DNA of 64,000 nt from Phycisphaerae bacterium (GTDB lineage Bacteria > Planctomycetota > Phycisphaerae > Sedimentisphaerales > Anaerobacaceae): assembly GCA_012744475.1 (NCBI GenBank), contig JAAYBV010000034.1, positions 36,532 to 100,531 on the forward strand, given 5' to 3'. The notes beneath the pieces were generated by a model, which was not told where the DNA came from, did no database searches, and saw only the letters and a program-made list of their open reading frames with translations. This document shows, piece by piece, positions 32,020-42,300 of this stretch. Numbering within the stretch: the first letter of the stretch is position 1; every line of letters starts with the position of its first letter. Position numbers and translations under genes: made by a program.

Positions 32020-35000
32020 GGATCTCGCAGTGGTCCGTCCATCGGCCCATCTTCACGATCATGGTCGTTCTGATCGTGGTCATACTGGGCGGGGTTTCGC
32101 TGCTGCGCCTTCCCATCGACCTGATGCCGGATATCTCCTACCCGACGATCAGCATCTCCTGCACGTATGAGAACGCCGGACCCGAGGAGATCGAGGAACT
32201 GATCACCCGCCCCATCGAGCAGGCGATGAGCGCCGTGCCGGGCGTGGAGGAACTCACCTCCACATCTGTCGAGGGCCAAGGCAACGTCCGCGTGACCTTC
32301 ACGTGGGGGACAGACCTCGACACGGCATCGAACGACATTCGCGATCGCCTCGATCGGGTGACAGGACGCCTGCCCGAGGAGGCGGACCGGCCCACGCTGC
32401 GAAAATTCGACCTGGCCGCGTTTCCCATCCTGATGCTCGGCGCTTCCAGCCGGCTCGACCCGGTGCAGACCCGCCTGATCCTCGAGGATCAGGTGAAGTA
32501 CCGGCTCGAACGAGTGCCCGGCGTGGCGGCGGTGGACATCTTCGGCGGGCTGGAGCGCGAGATTCACGTGAGCCTCGATCCGGCCAAGATCAACGCCCTG
32601 GCCATTCCCCTCGACCAGATCCTCACGCAGATCCGCGAGGGCAACGTGAACATCCCCGCGGGGAGCATCGAGAAGGGCAATTACGAAATCACCATCCGCA
32701 CGCCCGGTGAGTACACGGACCTCCGCCAATTGCAGGACACGGTCATTGCGATGCGCCAGGGCGCGCCCGTCCAACTCAAGGAGATCGCCCTGGTCGAGGA
32801 CTCCTGGCAGAGGATCACCCGAATCGTGCGTGTGAACGGCGAGCCTGGGATCCGCATGGCCGTGAGCAAGCAATCGGGCAAGAACACCGTGGACGTGGCC
32901 CGAGGCGCTCTGGCTGAGCTGGAGCGCATCAACCAGGACATCCCCCAGATCCGGATCGTCCCGATCATCGACACGTCTCAGTACATCAAGAATTCGATCC
33001 GCAATGTGGGAAGCTCGGCCATGTACGGCGGCCTGCTGGCCGTCGTCATCCTGCTGTTGTTCCTGCGCAACATTCGAAGCACCGTCATCATCGCCACCGC
33101 GATTCCCGTTTCCATCATCGCGACCTTCGCCCTGCTGTACTTCAATGACCTGACGCTAAACATTATGACGCTGGGCGGCTTGGCGTTGGGCATCGGCATG
33201 CTGGTGGACAACGCCATCGTCGTGCTCGAGAACATCTACCGAATTCACGAGACCGGCGAGTCGATCGAACGGGCCTCGGTGGACGGCGCCAGCGAGGTTG
33301 CGGCCGCCGTCGTATCCAGCACGCTGACGACCGTCGTGGTGTTCCTGCCCCTGGTGTTCATGCGGGGCATGTCCGGCGTGATGTTCAAACAGCTCTCCAT
33401 CGTCATCGCATTCTCCCTGCTGTGCTCTCTGGCGGTGGCACTGACCGTGGTGCCGATGCTCTGCGCCAAAATCCTGCGCACCGGGCCCTGGGACGCCACG
33501 AGCCGACGGACACTGAACCGCCGACTGTACGAAGCCAGCGGGCGGCTTCTGGCCGGCATGGAGAACAGCTACCGAAATCTTCTGCATCGCGCCCTGAGCC
33601 ACCGGGCACTGGTCGTGATCGGCGCGACCGTCCTCCTCGGGGTGACCTTGCCGCTGGTTCCTTACATCGGCGCCGAGCTGATGCCCAGCACGGACGAGGG
33701 CGAGGTCCGTGTCGAGGTGGAGATGGAGGTGGGCACCCGCCTGGACCTGCTGGACAGCAAGTTCCGGATCATCGAGAAGATCATCAATGAGAACGTCCCG
33801 GAGATCCGCAACGTCGTTGTGAACGTCGGCGGCGCCCGGTGGTACGGCGGCGGCGGCCACACCGGAGACATTCGCATCGCGCTGGTCCCCCAGTCCCAAC
33901 GGACCCGGTCCAGTCAGCAGATCGCCGACGATCTGCGAAGGAAGCTCGACGGGATTCCCGGAACCATGGTTCGGACCCGGGCGGGACAGGGGCTGTTCAT
34001 CATGCGCATGGGCACGAGCGAAGCCAACAAGGTCGTGGTCGAGATCCGCGGGCACGATTTCAAGACCGCCGATCTGATGGCCCAGCAGGTCCAGGAGATC
34101 ATGGATGAGGTTCCGGGCATCGCCGACACCCGGATCAGTCGCGATCCCGGCGGCCCGGAGCAGCAGATCATCATCGACCGCCAGAAAGCGGCGGATATGC
34201 ATCTGACCGTCTCCCGAATCGCCAATGCCCTTCAGACCATCCTCTCCGGCACGCAGGCGGGTTACTATCGCCAGGCGGGCGACGAGTTCACGATCCTGGT
34301 CAAGCTCCGTGACGCCGAGAAGAGCGACTTGCAGGACATCCTCGATCTGACCCTGACGAACACCGATGGACAGCCGGTGGTCCTGCGCAATGTCGTGGAG
34401 GCCGTGCCGCGAACCGGCCCCGTGCTCGTCGAGCGGAAGGACCAGGAACGAATCATCACCGTCACCGGGGAGATCAGCGGGAGGGACATGGGATCGGTGA
34501 TTGCAGACGTCCAGAGCCGGCTCCGTTCGATCCCCGTGCCCTCGGGCTTCATCATCAGCTATGGGGGCGACTACGAGGAACAGCAGGAGTCCTTTCGTGA
34601 ACTGCTGTTCAGTTGCATCCTGGCTCTGGTGCTCGTCTACATGGTGATGGCCTGTCAGTACGAGTCGCTGCGGGACCCGTTCGTCGTGATGTTCTCCGTG
34701 CCGCTGGCCAGCATCGGCGTCATCCTGATGCTGTTCTTCACCGGCACGACGTTCAACATCCAGTCGTTCATCGGATGCATCATGCTGGGCGGCATCGTGG
34801 TCAACAACGCGATCCTGCTGGTCGATCACACGAACCTCCTGCGTCGCCGCGACGGTTTGCCCATCCGCGAGGCGATCGAGGAGGCCGGCCGCCGGCGTCT
34901 GCGGCCGATCCTCATGACCGCAGCCACCACGATCATCGGCCTGGTACCGCTGGCGCTGGGCCTGGGTGAAGGCGGCGAGGCACAAGCCCCGATGGCCCGG

Positions 35001-35114
35001 GCCGTCATCGGAGGACTGCTCAGCTCGACGCTGATCACGCTCGTCTTCGTGCCGGTCGTTTATTCGCTCTTCGAGCGCCACGCCTGGCGGGCCGAGGCTC
35101 GTACGGGCGAATAA
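32016..35114 (+). CDS. RND family efflux transporter, HAE1 type
   Basis: A 1032-residue inner-membrane proton-driven exporter with the AcrB/MdtB layout. First helix after [20 protein letters not shown], two large periplasmic loops, and the central helices with [24 protein letters not shown], where the conserved Asp of helix 4 is visible. The late helices carry [16 protein letters not shown] and [12 protein letters not shown]. Substrates are probably hydrophobic drugs or detergents. It starts in an ATGA overlap with the adaptor gene. Its TAA stop lies within repeat A5, so the final residues (RTGE) are repeat-derived. Confidence 0.94.
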   Translation: MRISQWSVHRPIFTIMVVLIVVILGGVSLLRLPIDLMPDISYPTISISCTYENAGPEEIEELITRPIEQAMSAVPGVEELTSTSVEGQGNVRVTFTWGTDLDTASNDIRDRLDRVTGRLPEEADRPTLRKFDLAAFPILMLGASSRLDPVQTRLILEDQVKYRLERVPGVAAVDIFGGLEREIHVSLDPAKINALAIPLDQILTQIREGNVNIPAGSIEKGNYEITIRTPGEYTDLRQLQDTVIAMRQGAPVQLKEIALVEDSWQRITRIVRVNGEPGIRMAVSKQSGKNTVDVARGALAELERINQDIPQIRIVPIIDTSQYIKNSIRNVGSSAMYGGLLAVVILLLFLRNIRSTVIIATAIPVSIIATFALLYFNDLTLNIMTLGGLALGIGMLVDNAIVVLENIYRIHETGESIERASVDGASEVAAAVVSSTLTTVVVFLPLVFMRGMSGVMFKQLSIVIAFSLLCSLAVALTVVPMLCAKILRTGPWDATSRRTLNRRLYEASGRLLAGMENSYRNLLHRALSHRALVVIGATVLLGVTLPLVPYIGAELMPSTDEGEVRVEVEMEVGTRLDLLDSKFRIIEKIINENVPEIRNVVVNVGGARWYGGGGHTGDIRIALVPQSQRTRSSQQIADDLRRKLDGIPGTMVRTRAGQGLFIMRMGTSEANKVVVEIRGHDFKTADLMAQQVQEIMDEVPGIADTRISRDPGGPEQQIIIDRQKAADMHLTVSRIANALQTILSGTQAGYYRQAGDEFTILVKLRDAEKSDLQDILDLTLTNTDGQPVVLRNVVEAVPRTGPVLVERKDQERIITVTGEISGRDMGSVIADVQSRLRSIPVPSGFIISYGGDYEEQQESFRELLFSCILALVLVYMVMACQYESLRDPFVVMFSVPLASIGVILMLFFTGTTFNIQSFIGCIMLGGIVVNNAILLVDHTNLLRRRDGLPIREAIEEAGRRRLRPILMTAATTIIGLVPLALGLGEGGEAQAPMARAVIGGLLSSTLITLVFVPVVYSLFERHAWRAEARTGE

Positions 35115-35128
35115 TCATTCGCCCGTAC
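35101..35128. repeat. Family A palindrome, copy A5, overlapping the RND stop codon
   Basis: Arms GTACGGGCGAAT and ATTCGCCCGTAC, perfect, with the loop AATC. The arms show compensating changes against A1 (GGGG to CGGG and CCCC to CCCG), so the pairing is conserved although the sequence differs. It provides the stop codon of the pump gene. Confidence 0.9.
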
Positions 35129-35149
35129 CAGGAGAAACCGGGTTCAAGT

Positions 35150-36862
35150 GTGAAACCTGTGATGGCGACTATGGTTGACAAGCACATGAGAAGAGAAGCT
35201 CGAAATCGGAAATCCGAAATCCGAAATAAGCACGAAGGCTCGAAATCCAAATCACCAAATGGCTCCTCGGGCCAGCGGCAGCGTTTCGGTCATTCGGGTT
35301 TGGGATTTCGGATTTCGATATTCGGACTTGGCGCCCTACTCTTCGCCGCCGCGACAGAAGATCCTGCGGTCGGCGCGACCGCAGGGGCGAATAATGATTC
35401 ACCCCTACAAGTGGCCTCGGAACCGCCACAGGTCGAGCCGCTGCGGATCGACGTGCAGCGGGCGATCCTGCTGGCCATGGAGAACAACAAGTCCCTGATC
35501 GTCCAGCGGATGACGCCGGAAATCAGCCGGACATTCGAGGATGAGCAGCGTGCGGTCTTCGACCCGGTCGTGAGCGGTCAGGGGTCCCAGAGAAGGACCG
35601 TCGCCGATCGGCTCTCGCGCGCGGGCTCCGGCATCGAGAGCCAGATTGCCGACACCGCCACCGGCCTGATCGCCGTGGACAAGCTGTTCTCGACGGGAAC
35701 CACCGTCGGGCTGGATGCCTCTACCAGCTACACCGATTCGTCACTCTACAGCGACACATTCGTCTCCAACCGCCTCGGCATCTCGGTCACGCAGGCCCTC
35801 CTGCGAGGAAGAGACGTTCGCGTGAACCTCGCGGCGGTCCACCAAGCGGGAATCGACACCCAGATCTCCGAGTATGAGCTGCGCGGATTCATGGAGGCTT
35901 TGGTCCAGCAGGTGGAAAGCAGCTTCTATGACTACGCCCTGGCCCAGCGTCAGATCGGGATCTACACGGACTCGCTGCGCCTGGCCGAGCAGCAGATGGC
36001 TGAGGCGCAGGAACGGATCCACATCGGCACGCTGGCCGAGACGGAGTTGGCCGCCGCTCAAGCGGAGGTGGCGCTGCGGCGAGAGAACCTGATCACCGCA
36101 CGGAGCAACCTGGCGCGGGAGCGTCTGAACCTGATTCGTCTGTTGAATCCCTCGGACCCAATCGATTGGGACATGGAGATCCAACTGGAATACCGGACGA
36201 CCCTGCCGGACACCCCGCTCGATCCCGTCGAACAGCACGTCGAGGTGGCCCTGAAGATGCGTCCCGATCTGAATCAGGCGCGTCTGCTGATCCGGCGAGG
36301 CGAACTGGAGATTGTCCGGACGCGCAACGGTCTGCTGCCGAGACTGGACGCCTTCGTCACCTACGGCAAATCCGGATACGCCAGGACATTCTCCGACGCC
36401 GTCAACGAGTTGGACGGCATCAGTTACGACGTGGAGGCCGGACTGCTGTTCGAACTGCCCGCCGGCAACCGCGCCGCCAGGGCCCGCCATACGCGCGCCA
36501 CGGTCTCCAGGGCCCAGTCGATCAAGGCCATGGAGAACCTGATCCAGCTCGCCCAGGTCGATGTCCGTTCCGCCTATGTCGTCGTGACCAGCACGCGCGA
36601 GCAGATCGCCGCCACCGCTGCCACCCGGCAATTCCAGGAAGAAGCGCTCCGCGTCGAAACGGAGAAGTTCCGCGTTGGCAAATCGACCTCCCTGCTCGTG
36701 GCCCAGGTCCAGCGTGACCTCGTGGCCAGCCAGATCGCCGAGATTCGCGCCATCGCCAACCACTTCAAGGCCCTGGTGGCCCTCTACCGGCTGGAAGGCT
36801 CCCTCCTTCAGCGACGAGGTCTCAGCGCCCCGGGCAGCCAACCGGTGACTCTGGAGGACTGA
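35150..36862 (+). CDS. TolC-type outer-membrane efflux protein
   Basis: A 570-residue outer-membrane factor. The two halves of long helices appear as QVESSFYDYALAQRQIGIYT, then IGTLAETELAAAQAEVALRR, and later VETEKFRVGKSTSLLVAQVQ. It completes the pump encoded immediately upstream. The start is uncertain: GTG 35150 opens the frame, with ATGs at 35162, 35171 and 35186, none with a good ribosome-binding site. The first 95 residues are repeat-derived: a family C hairpin encodes a basic stretch followed by GLGFRISIFGLGALLFAAA, which would have to serve as the export signal, and repeat A6 adds GANNDSPLQV. Function of the mature part is secure; the N-terminus is odd. Confidence 0.88.
   Translation: MKPVMATMVDKHMRREARNRKSEIRNKHEGSKSKSPNGSSGQRQRFGHSGLGFRISIFGLGALLFAAATEDPAVGATAGANNDSPLQVASEPPQVEPLRIDVQRAILLAMENNKSLIVQRMTPEISRTFEDEQRAVFDPVVSGQGSQRRTVADRLSRAGSGIESQIADTATGLIAVDKLFSTGTTVGLDASTSYTDSSLYSDTFVSNRLGISVTQALLRGRDVRVNLAAVHQAGIDTQISEYELRGFMEALVQQVESSFYDYALAQRQIGIYTDSLRLAEQQMAEAQERIHIGTLAETELAAAQAEVALRRENLITARSNLARERLNLIRLLNPSDPIDWDMEIQLEYRTTLPDTPLDPVEQHVEVALKMRPDLNQARLLIRRGELEIVRTRNGLLPRLDAFVTYGKSGYARTFSDAVNELDGISYDVEAGLLFELPAGNRAARARHTRATVSRAQSIKAMENLIQLAQVDVRSAYVVVTSTREQIAATAATRQFQEEALRVETEKFRVGKSTSLLVAQVQRDLVASQIAEIRAIANHFKALVALYRLEGSLLQRRGLSAPGSQPVTLED
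35201..35330. repeat. Family C hairpin inside the TolC-type gene
   Basis: GAAATCGGAAATCCGAAATC iterations on the left pair with GGGATTTCGGATTTCGATAT on the right, forming a long stem with a central loop. Translated in frame it gives a RNRKSEIRNKHEG-like basic stretch and then the hydrophobic GLGFRISIFGLG. It resembles the intergenic copy at 25991. Confidence 0.8.
35381..35408. repeat. Family A palindrome, copy A6, inside the TolC-type gene
   Basis: Arms GCAGGGGCGAAT and ATTCACCCCTAC (one mismatch). In frame, encoding AGANNDSPLQ immediately after the predicted signal-peptide cleavage area. Confidence 0.85.
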
Positions 36863-36900
36863 CGCCAACGCACCCCTGCGGACCAGAACACCTCACCCCG

Positions 36901-38112
36901 TCACGAGCCAACGGTGGTCGGAACAGGCTCGTTCAGCATCCGCAGCAGAAGCGGCCAGATCGCCAGCACCGACGCCGGCAGCAGGAGAGCGACCAAGCCG
37001 AACACGAAGATGGGATCGGACCAGTCTGTTGTGACGATGCGCATGCAGACGGCGCCGACCATGAACTGGTAGAACACGATGAACGACGAGGCCGAACCGA
37101 TGTCGCGGTCGACCTGTTGCAGGATCAGATGGTTGCTCAGCGGACGGCTCATTCCGCAGAAGAACGCAATCGCGCACATAAAGCCTGCGAAGGCCAGGTA
37201 GTGCCAATGGCCCGCCATCAGAATGCCCCCACCGGCCAGCGTACACCCGACCAGACAGACGGACAGGAGAACGGAGTCCGAGAAGTACCTGATGACCCGG
37301 GTGCAGGTGAAGGCTCCGGCCATGCTCATCAGGGCGTTGATCCCAAACAGCAGGCCGAACGCCCGCTCGGACAGACCGAAGATCTGGATGTAGACGATGG
37401 ACGAGAACGCGATGAAGCCGTAGAACGGTCCGAGGATCAGGCCCATCGCCATATTCGTGAGCAAGTACCGCCGGTTCTCGATCACGCGCTGATACCGGCC
37501 CAGCAGGCCCAGGAGGTTTGCGGTGACGCGTTCGGCTGCGGTCTCCCGAAAGCGAAGCGCCACCAGCAGGGCCACAATCCCCAGCATGCCCTGCGTCAGG
37601 AAGATGAACCGCCAGTTGAACCAGGCCAGCAGCCAGGCCCCGAGAGTCGGTGCAACCGCTGGGACGACGGTCAGGATGATTCCGATATAGGCCAGTGCGC
37701 GCTTGCGGCGCAGACCGTCATATCGATCCCGACAGATGGCCAGCGCCATGGATGACGGGCCGGCCGCCCCGATGCCCTGGAGAATCCGGAAGCCGATCAG
37801 TTGCCGGACATCCTGCGCGAGGGCACAGGCGATCGTGGCCAGGACGAACAAGGTCAGGCCCGCCAACAGAACCGGTCTTCTGCCGTGTCGGTCCGAGAGG
37901 GGCCCACAAACCAACAGAAACAGGCTGAACGCGACGAACCACAGGACCAGCGACAGGCCCACCCGGCTTTCCGGCACCTGCCATTGCGACGCAATCGTGG
38001 GCATCGCCGCGAGGTACATGTCCGTCGCCATCGCCGGGACGGCCGCGATCATCGCCAGGAACACGATGTACAAAGCCTCCTCTTTCGAGGAGGCCGGCAT
38101 TTGCTTCGACAT
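36901..38112 (-). CDS. Bcr/CflA-type MFS drug transporter
   Basis: A 403-residue, 12-helix major facilitator. Motif A in the loop after helix 2 reads GPLSDRHGRRPVLLAGLTLF; DMYLAAMPTIASQWQV in the first periplasmic loop and RILQGIGAAGPSSMALAICRDRYD are characteristic of the Bcr/CflA drug:H+ antiporters. ATG 38112 matches the family N-terminus and lies about 34 bases downstream of the predicted transcription start; the longer frame to 38181 would begin upstream of the promoter. Monocistronic and convergent with the TolC-type gene. Substrate unknown. Confidence 0.9.
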   Translation of the reverse strand: MSKQMPASSKEEALYIVFLAMIAAVPAMATDMYLAAMPTIASQWQVPESRVGLSLVLWFVAFSLFLLVCGPLSDRHGRRPVLLAGLTLFVLATIACALAQDVRQLIGFRILQGIGAAGPSSMALAICRDRYDGLRRKRALAYIGIILTVVPAVAPTLGAWLLAWFNWRFIFLTQGMLGIVALLVALRFRETAAERVTANLLGLLGRYQRVIENRRYLLTNMAMGLILGPFYGFIAFSSIVYIQIFGLSERAFGLLFGINALMSMAGAFTCTRVIRYFSDSVLLSVCLVGCTLAGGGILMAGHWHYLAFAGFMCAIAFFCGMSRPLSNHLILQQVDRDIGSASSFIVFYQFMVGAVCMRIVTTDWSDPIFVFGLVALLLPASVLAIWPLLLRMLNEPVPTTVGS

Positions 38113-38152
38113 CAGGATGAAATCCGAAGATAGACCGAGAAAAGGAGTGCGA

Positions 38153-38181
38153 AATATAGCGAAGCCGTACAACGGAGTCAA
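38153..38181 (-). promoter_or_regulatory. Promoter of the Bcr/CflA transporter gene
   Basis: On the minus strand TTGACT (38176-38181), 17 bases, then TATATT (38153-38158): a strong sigma-70 type match that fixes the translation start downstream, at 38112. Confidence 0.65.
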
Positions 38182-38297
38182 TACGGCGCGCAGACCGAAG
38201 AATCTGGCACGCCAGTGCGACAGACGCTATAACAGCCATCGGGTCGTCCGCGTACGGGCAGGCTGTTCGGTCAGCACTTTCATAAGGGGCCGGCAAC

Positions 38298-39029
38298 GTG
38301 AGACTTCATTGGCTTGGACATGTGCCTTTTGAGGATGCCGCCAACATAGGCGCCTGGGCCGAGCAGCACGGCTGCACCGTCACGAACACGCAGCTCTACA
38401 CCGGCGCCCCGCTGCCGCGGATCGAGGAGATCGACGCGCTGGCCGTCATGGGCGGACCGATGAACGTGTACCAGCACCGCGATCACCCCTGGTTGCTGCA
38501 AGAGAAACGGTTCCTCGAGCAGGCCATTCGGGCGGGGATACCGACAATCGGGGTGTGCCTGGGGGCCCAGCTTGTCGCGGACGTCCTCGGCGCCAGGGTC
38601 GTTCAGAATCCGCACATCGAGATCGGATGGTTCGAGGTCGAGACGGTGACCGAATCCGCAGGGGCAGAACCGAATGATCATCCCCCCCTGCTGCCCGACC
38701 TGCCGACGCGTTTCATGGCCTTTCACTGGCACGGCGACACCTTTGAAATCCCCCGTGGCGCCATCCGCATCGCACAGAGCCGGGCGTGCCGCAACCAGGC
38801 CTTCGAGTACTCCGGACATGTCCTCGGACTCCAGTTCCATCTGGAATACTCTGCCCAAAGCATCGAGAAGATGCTCGCCCATTGCGGCCATGAGCTTGTC
38901 CAAGCCCCTTTCGTGCAGGACCGCGAGCGGATTACCCAAGGCCTTGCGAACCTCTCAATGTCCCGCGAACTGCTCGATTCCGTCCTGGACTCACTGCTGG
39001 GCCACGTCGCAAGTAACGGAGCCTCGTGA
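38298..39029 (+). CDS. Class I glutamine amidotransferase-like protein
   Basis: A 243-residue stand-alone GATase1 domain. Nucleophile Cys87 in GVCLGAQLVADVLG, and the His181/Glu183 pair in GLQFHLEYSA; the early block LAVMGGPMNVYQHRDHPWL is typical. Start is GTG 38298 with AAGGGG upstream. Relatives include GMP-synthase-like amidotransferases and gamma-glutamyl hydrolases; no synthetase domain is attached or adjacent, so the acceptor is unknown. Residues about 121-131 (AGAEPNDHPPL) coincide with a decayed family A repeat lying between conserved strands. Confidence 0.88.
   Translation: MRLHWLGHVPFEDAANIGAWAEQHGCTVTNTQLYTGAPLPRIEEIDALAVMGGPMNVYQHRDHPWLLQEKRFLEQAIRAGIPTIGVCLGAQLVADVLGARVVQNPHIEIGWFEVETVTESAGAEPNDHPPLLPDLPTRFMAFHWHGDTFEIPRGAIRIAQSRACRNQAFEYSGHVLGLQFHLEYSAQSIEKMLAHCGHELVQAPFVQDRERITQGLANLSMSRELLDSVLDSLLGHVASNGAS
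38658..38691. repeat. Decayed family A repeat, copy A7, inside the amidotransferase gene
   Basis: GCAGGGGCAGAACCGAATGA then TCATCCCCCCCTGC: recognisable outer arms and centre, with about 6 extra bases. The added length preserves the frame. Less certain than the other copies. Confidence 0.5.
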
Positions 39030-39370
39030 GCGAGCGGCAAGACAACCCAACCACCCGTTTCGATTCTGCAAGTATCTGCAAATACTTATCTTGCGGAAGA
39101 ACCAGCAAGAGCCGAAGTCGCTCGATCCAGCGAAACATGGGGGCGTTTGCCGGCCTTGGCCAAGCCCCCATAGAATAGTCCTGGCCATGACAAAACCCAA
39201 CGCGGACGGCAAAAGCACTGCGAATTGCCTGGCTGATTTGGTAAAATGGTTGTTTGGGAGATATTGGGAATATGAACTCTTATGTTGGGATGGATCACAT
39301 AGCATCAGAGACTGCCGGCGGAGGCGGTTGAAGGGTGGTTGACCATCACCGGAGAAAGGACCGGATAGAA
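39030..39370. other. Intergenic region, no gene recognised
   Basis: No conserved frame on either strand. It holds a small perfect hairpin, AAGTAT-CTGCAA-ATACTT (39070-39087), not followed by a T-run, and an AT-richer stretch (39235-39300) that probably contains the promoter of the CotH gene, though I cannot assign boxes confidently. Confidence 0.5.
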
Positions 39371-42300
39371 ATGGGACGATCCAGGGGGCACTGCTCTACC
39401 CTGTTGGCCGCGATCTGCATGGCGATTCTTGGGGCATCTCGGCCGGCCATGGCCCTGGTCATCAGCGAGATCATGTACCATCCGGCCGACCAGGCCGAAT
39501 CCCTTGAATTCGTCGAGCTGTATAACGACCGCGCCGTCTTCGAGGACTTGGGCAGCTGCGCGTTTACCAATGGTATCGAGTACATCTTCGAGCCGAACAC
39601 GATCCTCGGGGCCAGGCAACACATGGTCATCGCAAGGGATCCGGCGGCTGTCGAAGCCGCATACGGAGTCACGGGGGTCAAAGGACCCTTCACCGGCCGC
39701 CTGAGCAACGATGGGGAGCGGATCGAATTGCGCAACGAGAACGGAGGAATACTGATTTCGTTCCGCTATGGGGTCAGCGCGCCCTGGCCGGTGAGCCCGG
39801 ACGGGACGGGGCATTCGCTGACTCTCGCCAAACTGGGAGGCGATCCGGCCGAAGCCACCACCTGGGCGCCGAGCACGTTGATCGGCGGCACGCCCGCCGG
39901 ACCCGACCTGATCCAGGTCGAGTCCGAAGATCCGTCCATCTTGACGCTGATCGACGTGGGCCACCCGGGACGATACTTCAAAGGAACTGCAGAACCCTCG
40001 CCCGGTCCCGGCGGACAGCCCACCATTTCCTGGACGCAGCCGCAGTTCAACGACGATCCTGACACAACCGGCTGGCGCGACGGGCCCAGCGGGTACGGAT
40101 ACAGCAACGATGCGGCGGAGCTTCAGTACGTCGGCACGCGGCTGAACGACATGAACGGCAACTACATCTCTATCTACGCGCGGTTGCCGTTCGTTCTGAC
40201 GAGCGAACAGATCGAATCCTTCTCGCAGTTGCAGGCGGAAGTTCTGTACGACGACGACTTCGTGCTGTATCTCAACGGTGTGCGCATTGCCGATTCCGGA
40301 CAGATCCAGGGCAACCCGCCGGCGTTCGATCAGAGGGGAGGCCAGGCCTCCGAGCCGGACCCGGCCGTGGTCGATCTGCTGGCCCACAGAAACCTGCTGG
40401 TCGACGGCACGAACGTCCTGGCCTTCCAGGTGCACAACGCCAGCCTGGCGGGCAGCTCCGACGCCTTCGGCTGCGTGATCCTTCGCGCGGTCCTGGCGCC
40501 GGCCGAACGCAGCGACGATCCCCGTGCCCGCCTGGTGATCAACGAGGTGATGGCCAACCAGGTGGGGGCGAATAATCATTCGCCCGTACCAGTCGACTGG
40601 GTCGAGTTGTACAACCCCGGGCCGATTGCGGTCCGCCTGAACAACGTCTATCTCAGCGACGATCCCGCCGACCTGATGAAATACCGGCTTCCGGACGGCA
40701 TCATACTGGAGCCGGGCGAATTCTGGGTCGCCGGCGAAGGGACTGGGCCGGATGGACTGCCGTTCGGGTTGAGTGCGGCGGGCGAGACGGTCTACGTGAC
40801 GGCTGCCAACGGCGGTCCGATGCCACAGCCGGGCCGCGTGCTGGATGCGTTCCGTTACGGAACGATGCCGCCCGATGTCACGTTCGGCCGGACACCCGAC
40901 GGCTCAGACAGTCTCGGTTTCCTGGCATCGCCGACGTTCGCCGCACCCAACGACCAAGAGCAGATCTGCGACATCGTGATCAACGAGATCATGTACCACC
41001 ACGCCATTCGCGATGAGCGGTTCGAATACGTCGAGCTGTACAATAAGGGCACTCAAACCGTATCCCTGAGCGGATGGGCCTTCACCAACGGGATCGACTA
41101 CACCTTCCCGGAGGGCGCCGAGCTGGCGCCCGGGGGCTATCTCGTGGTCGCCAGTGAACCGAATTTCCTTGGGGCGGTGTATGAGAATCTCCACGTCGGG
41201 ATCAACCTGTTCGGTCCCTATTCCGGCAGCCTGAATGATCACACCGACTGCATCCGGCTGTCCTATCCGCTCGCGCAGACAAACGGCCAGACCGCAGGGG
41301 CGAATGATGATTCGCCCCTACAAGTGACCGCCGATGAAGTCACGTACTGTGATGGCGGCCGATGGCCCATCTGGGCCGATGGCCAGGGAGCCAGCCTGGA
41401 ACTGCGCGACCCGCACAGCAACAACCGCAATCCGGACGCGTGGGCCGCCAGCGACGAGAGCGGCAAGACCGCCTGGCAGGAATTCTCCTTCACGATCAGC
41501 GCCAACGATTCGCAGTATACGCACGATCAGACCACCATCTTCGATATGATGCTCCTGAACCGGGGCGAGCTGCTTCTCGACGACCTCGAGCTGGTCATCA
41601 GCGGGACCAACCGTCTGACCAACGCCGGTTTCGAGAATGGCACCTCCCCCTGGCGAATTCTCGGCAATCACGTTCGATCCTTCGTGACCACCTCGGATCG
41701 CCACTCCGGCTCGCGCGCATTGCATCTGATCGCCACAGGGCACGGCGATCCGGGAGCCAACCGTATCAACCAGTCCATTTCGGGCGGCAGCGGCGCGGTG
41801 ACGTTCCACGGCTGGGCCCGCTGGATTCGAGGCAGCCGGTATCTGCTTCTGCGAACGACGCGCGAGCAGTCGCCGGTGCAGCCGCCACGACCGGCCTATG
41901 CCTTCGAACTGGAAATCCCCTTCAATCTGGGCACGCCCGGCTTGCCGAACACCGCGCTCACAGCCAACCGCGCGCCGGACATTCTGGAGGTCCGTCACAG
42001 CCCGGTTCTTCCCGCCTCCGGCGAGCCGATCGTCGTTACCGCACGCATCACCGACAACGACGGCGTGGTCGCCGCCACACTCAGCTATCGAACCGAAGGG
42101 AGCGGCACCTATGCCAATGTCTCGATGGTCGATGACGGATCGGGCGACGATTTGATCGCCGGCGACGGCCTCTACACCGCCACGATTCCCGGCGCCTCGG
42201 CCGGCGCAATGCGTGCCTTTTACATCGAGGCCATCGATGGTACGGCCTTCACACGCTTCCCCAGCCGGCTGGACCCCACCGCCGACGTACCCGATCGCAC

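Noticed and set aside
33156..35081. 641-codon frame antisense to the RND pump
   Set aside because: Composition-driven shadow (His, Asp, Gln rich) of a clear RND transporter.
38298..39029. Carbamoyl-phosphate or GMP synthase subunit
   Set aside because: Only the amidotransferase domain is present, with no synthetase partner nearby.
10389..41321. CRISPR array
   Set aside because: The palindromes are kilobases apart and not separated by uniform spacers, and no cas gene is present.
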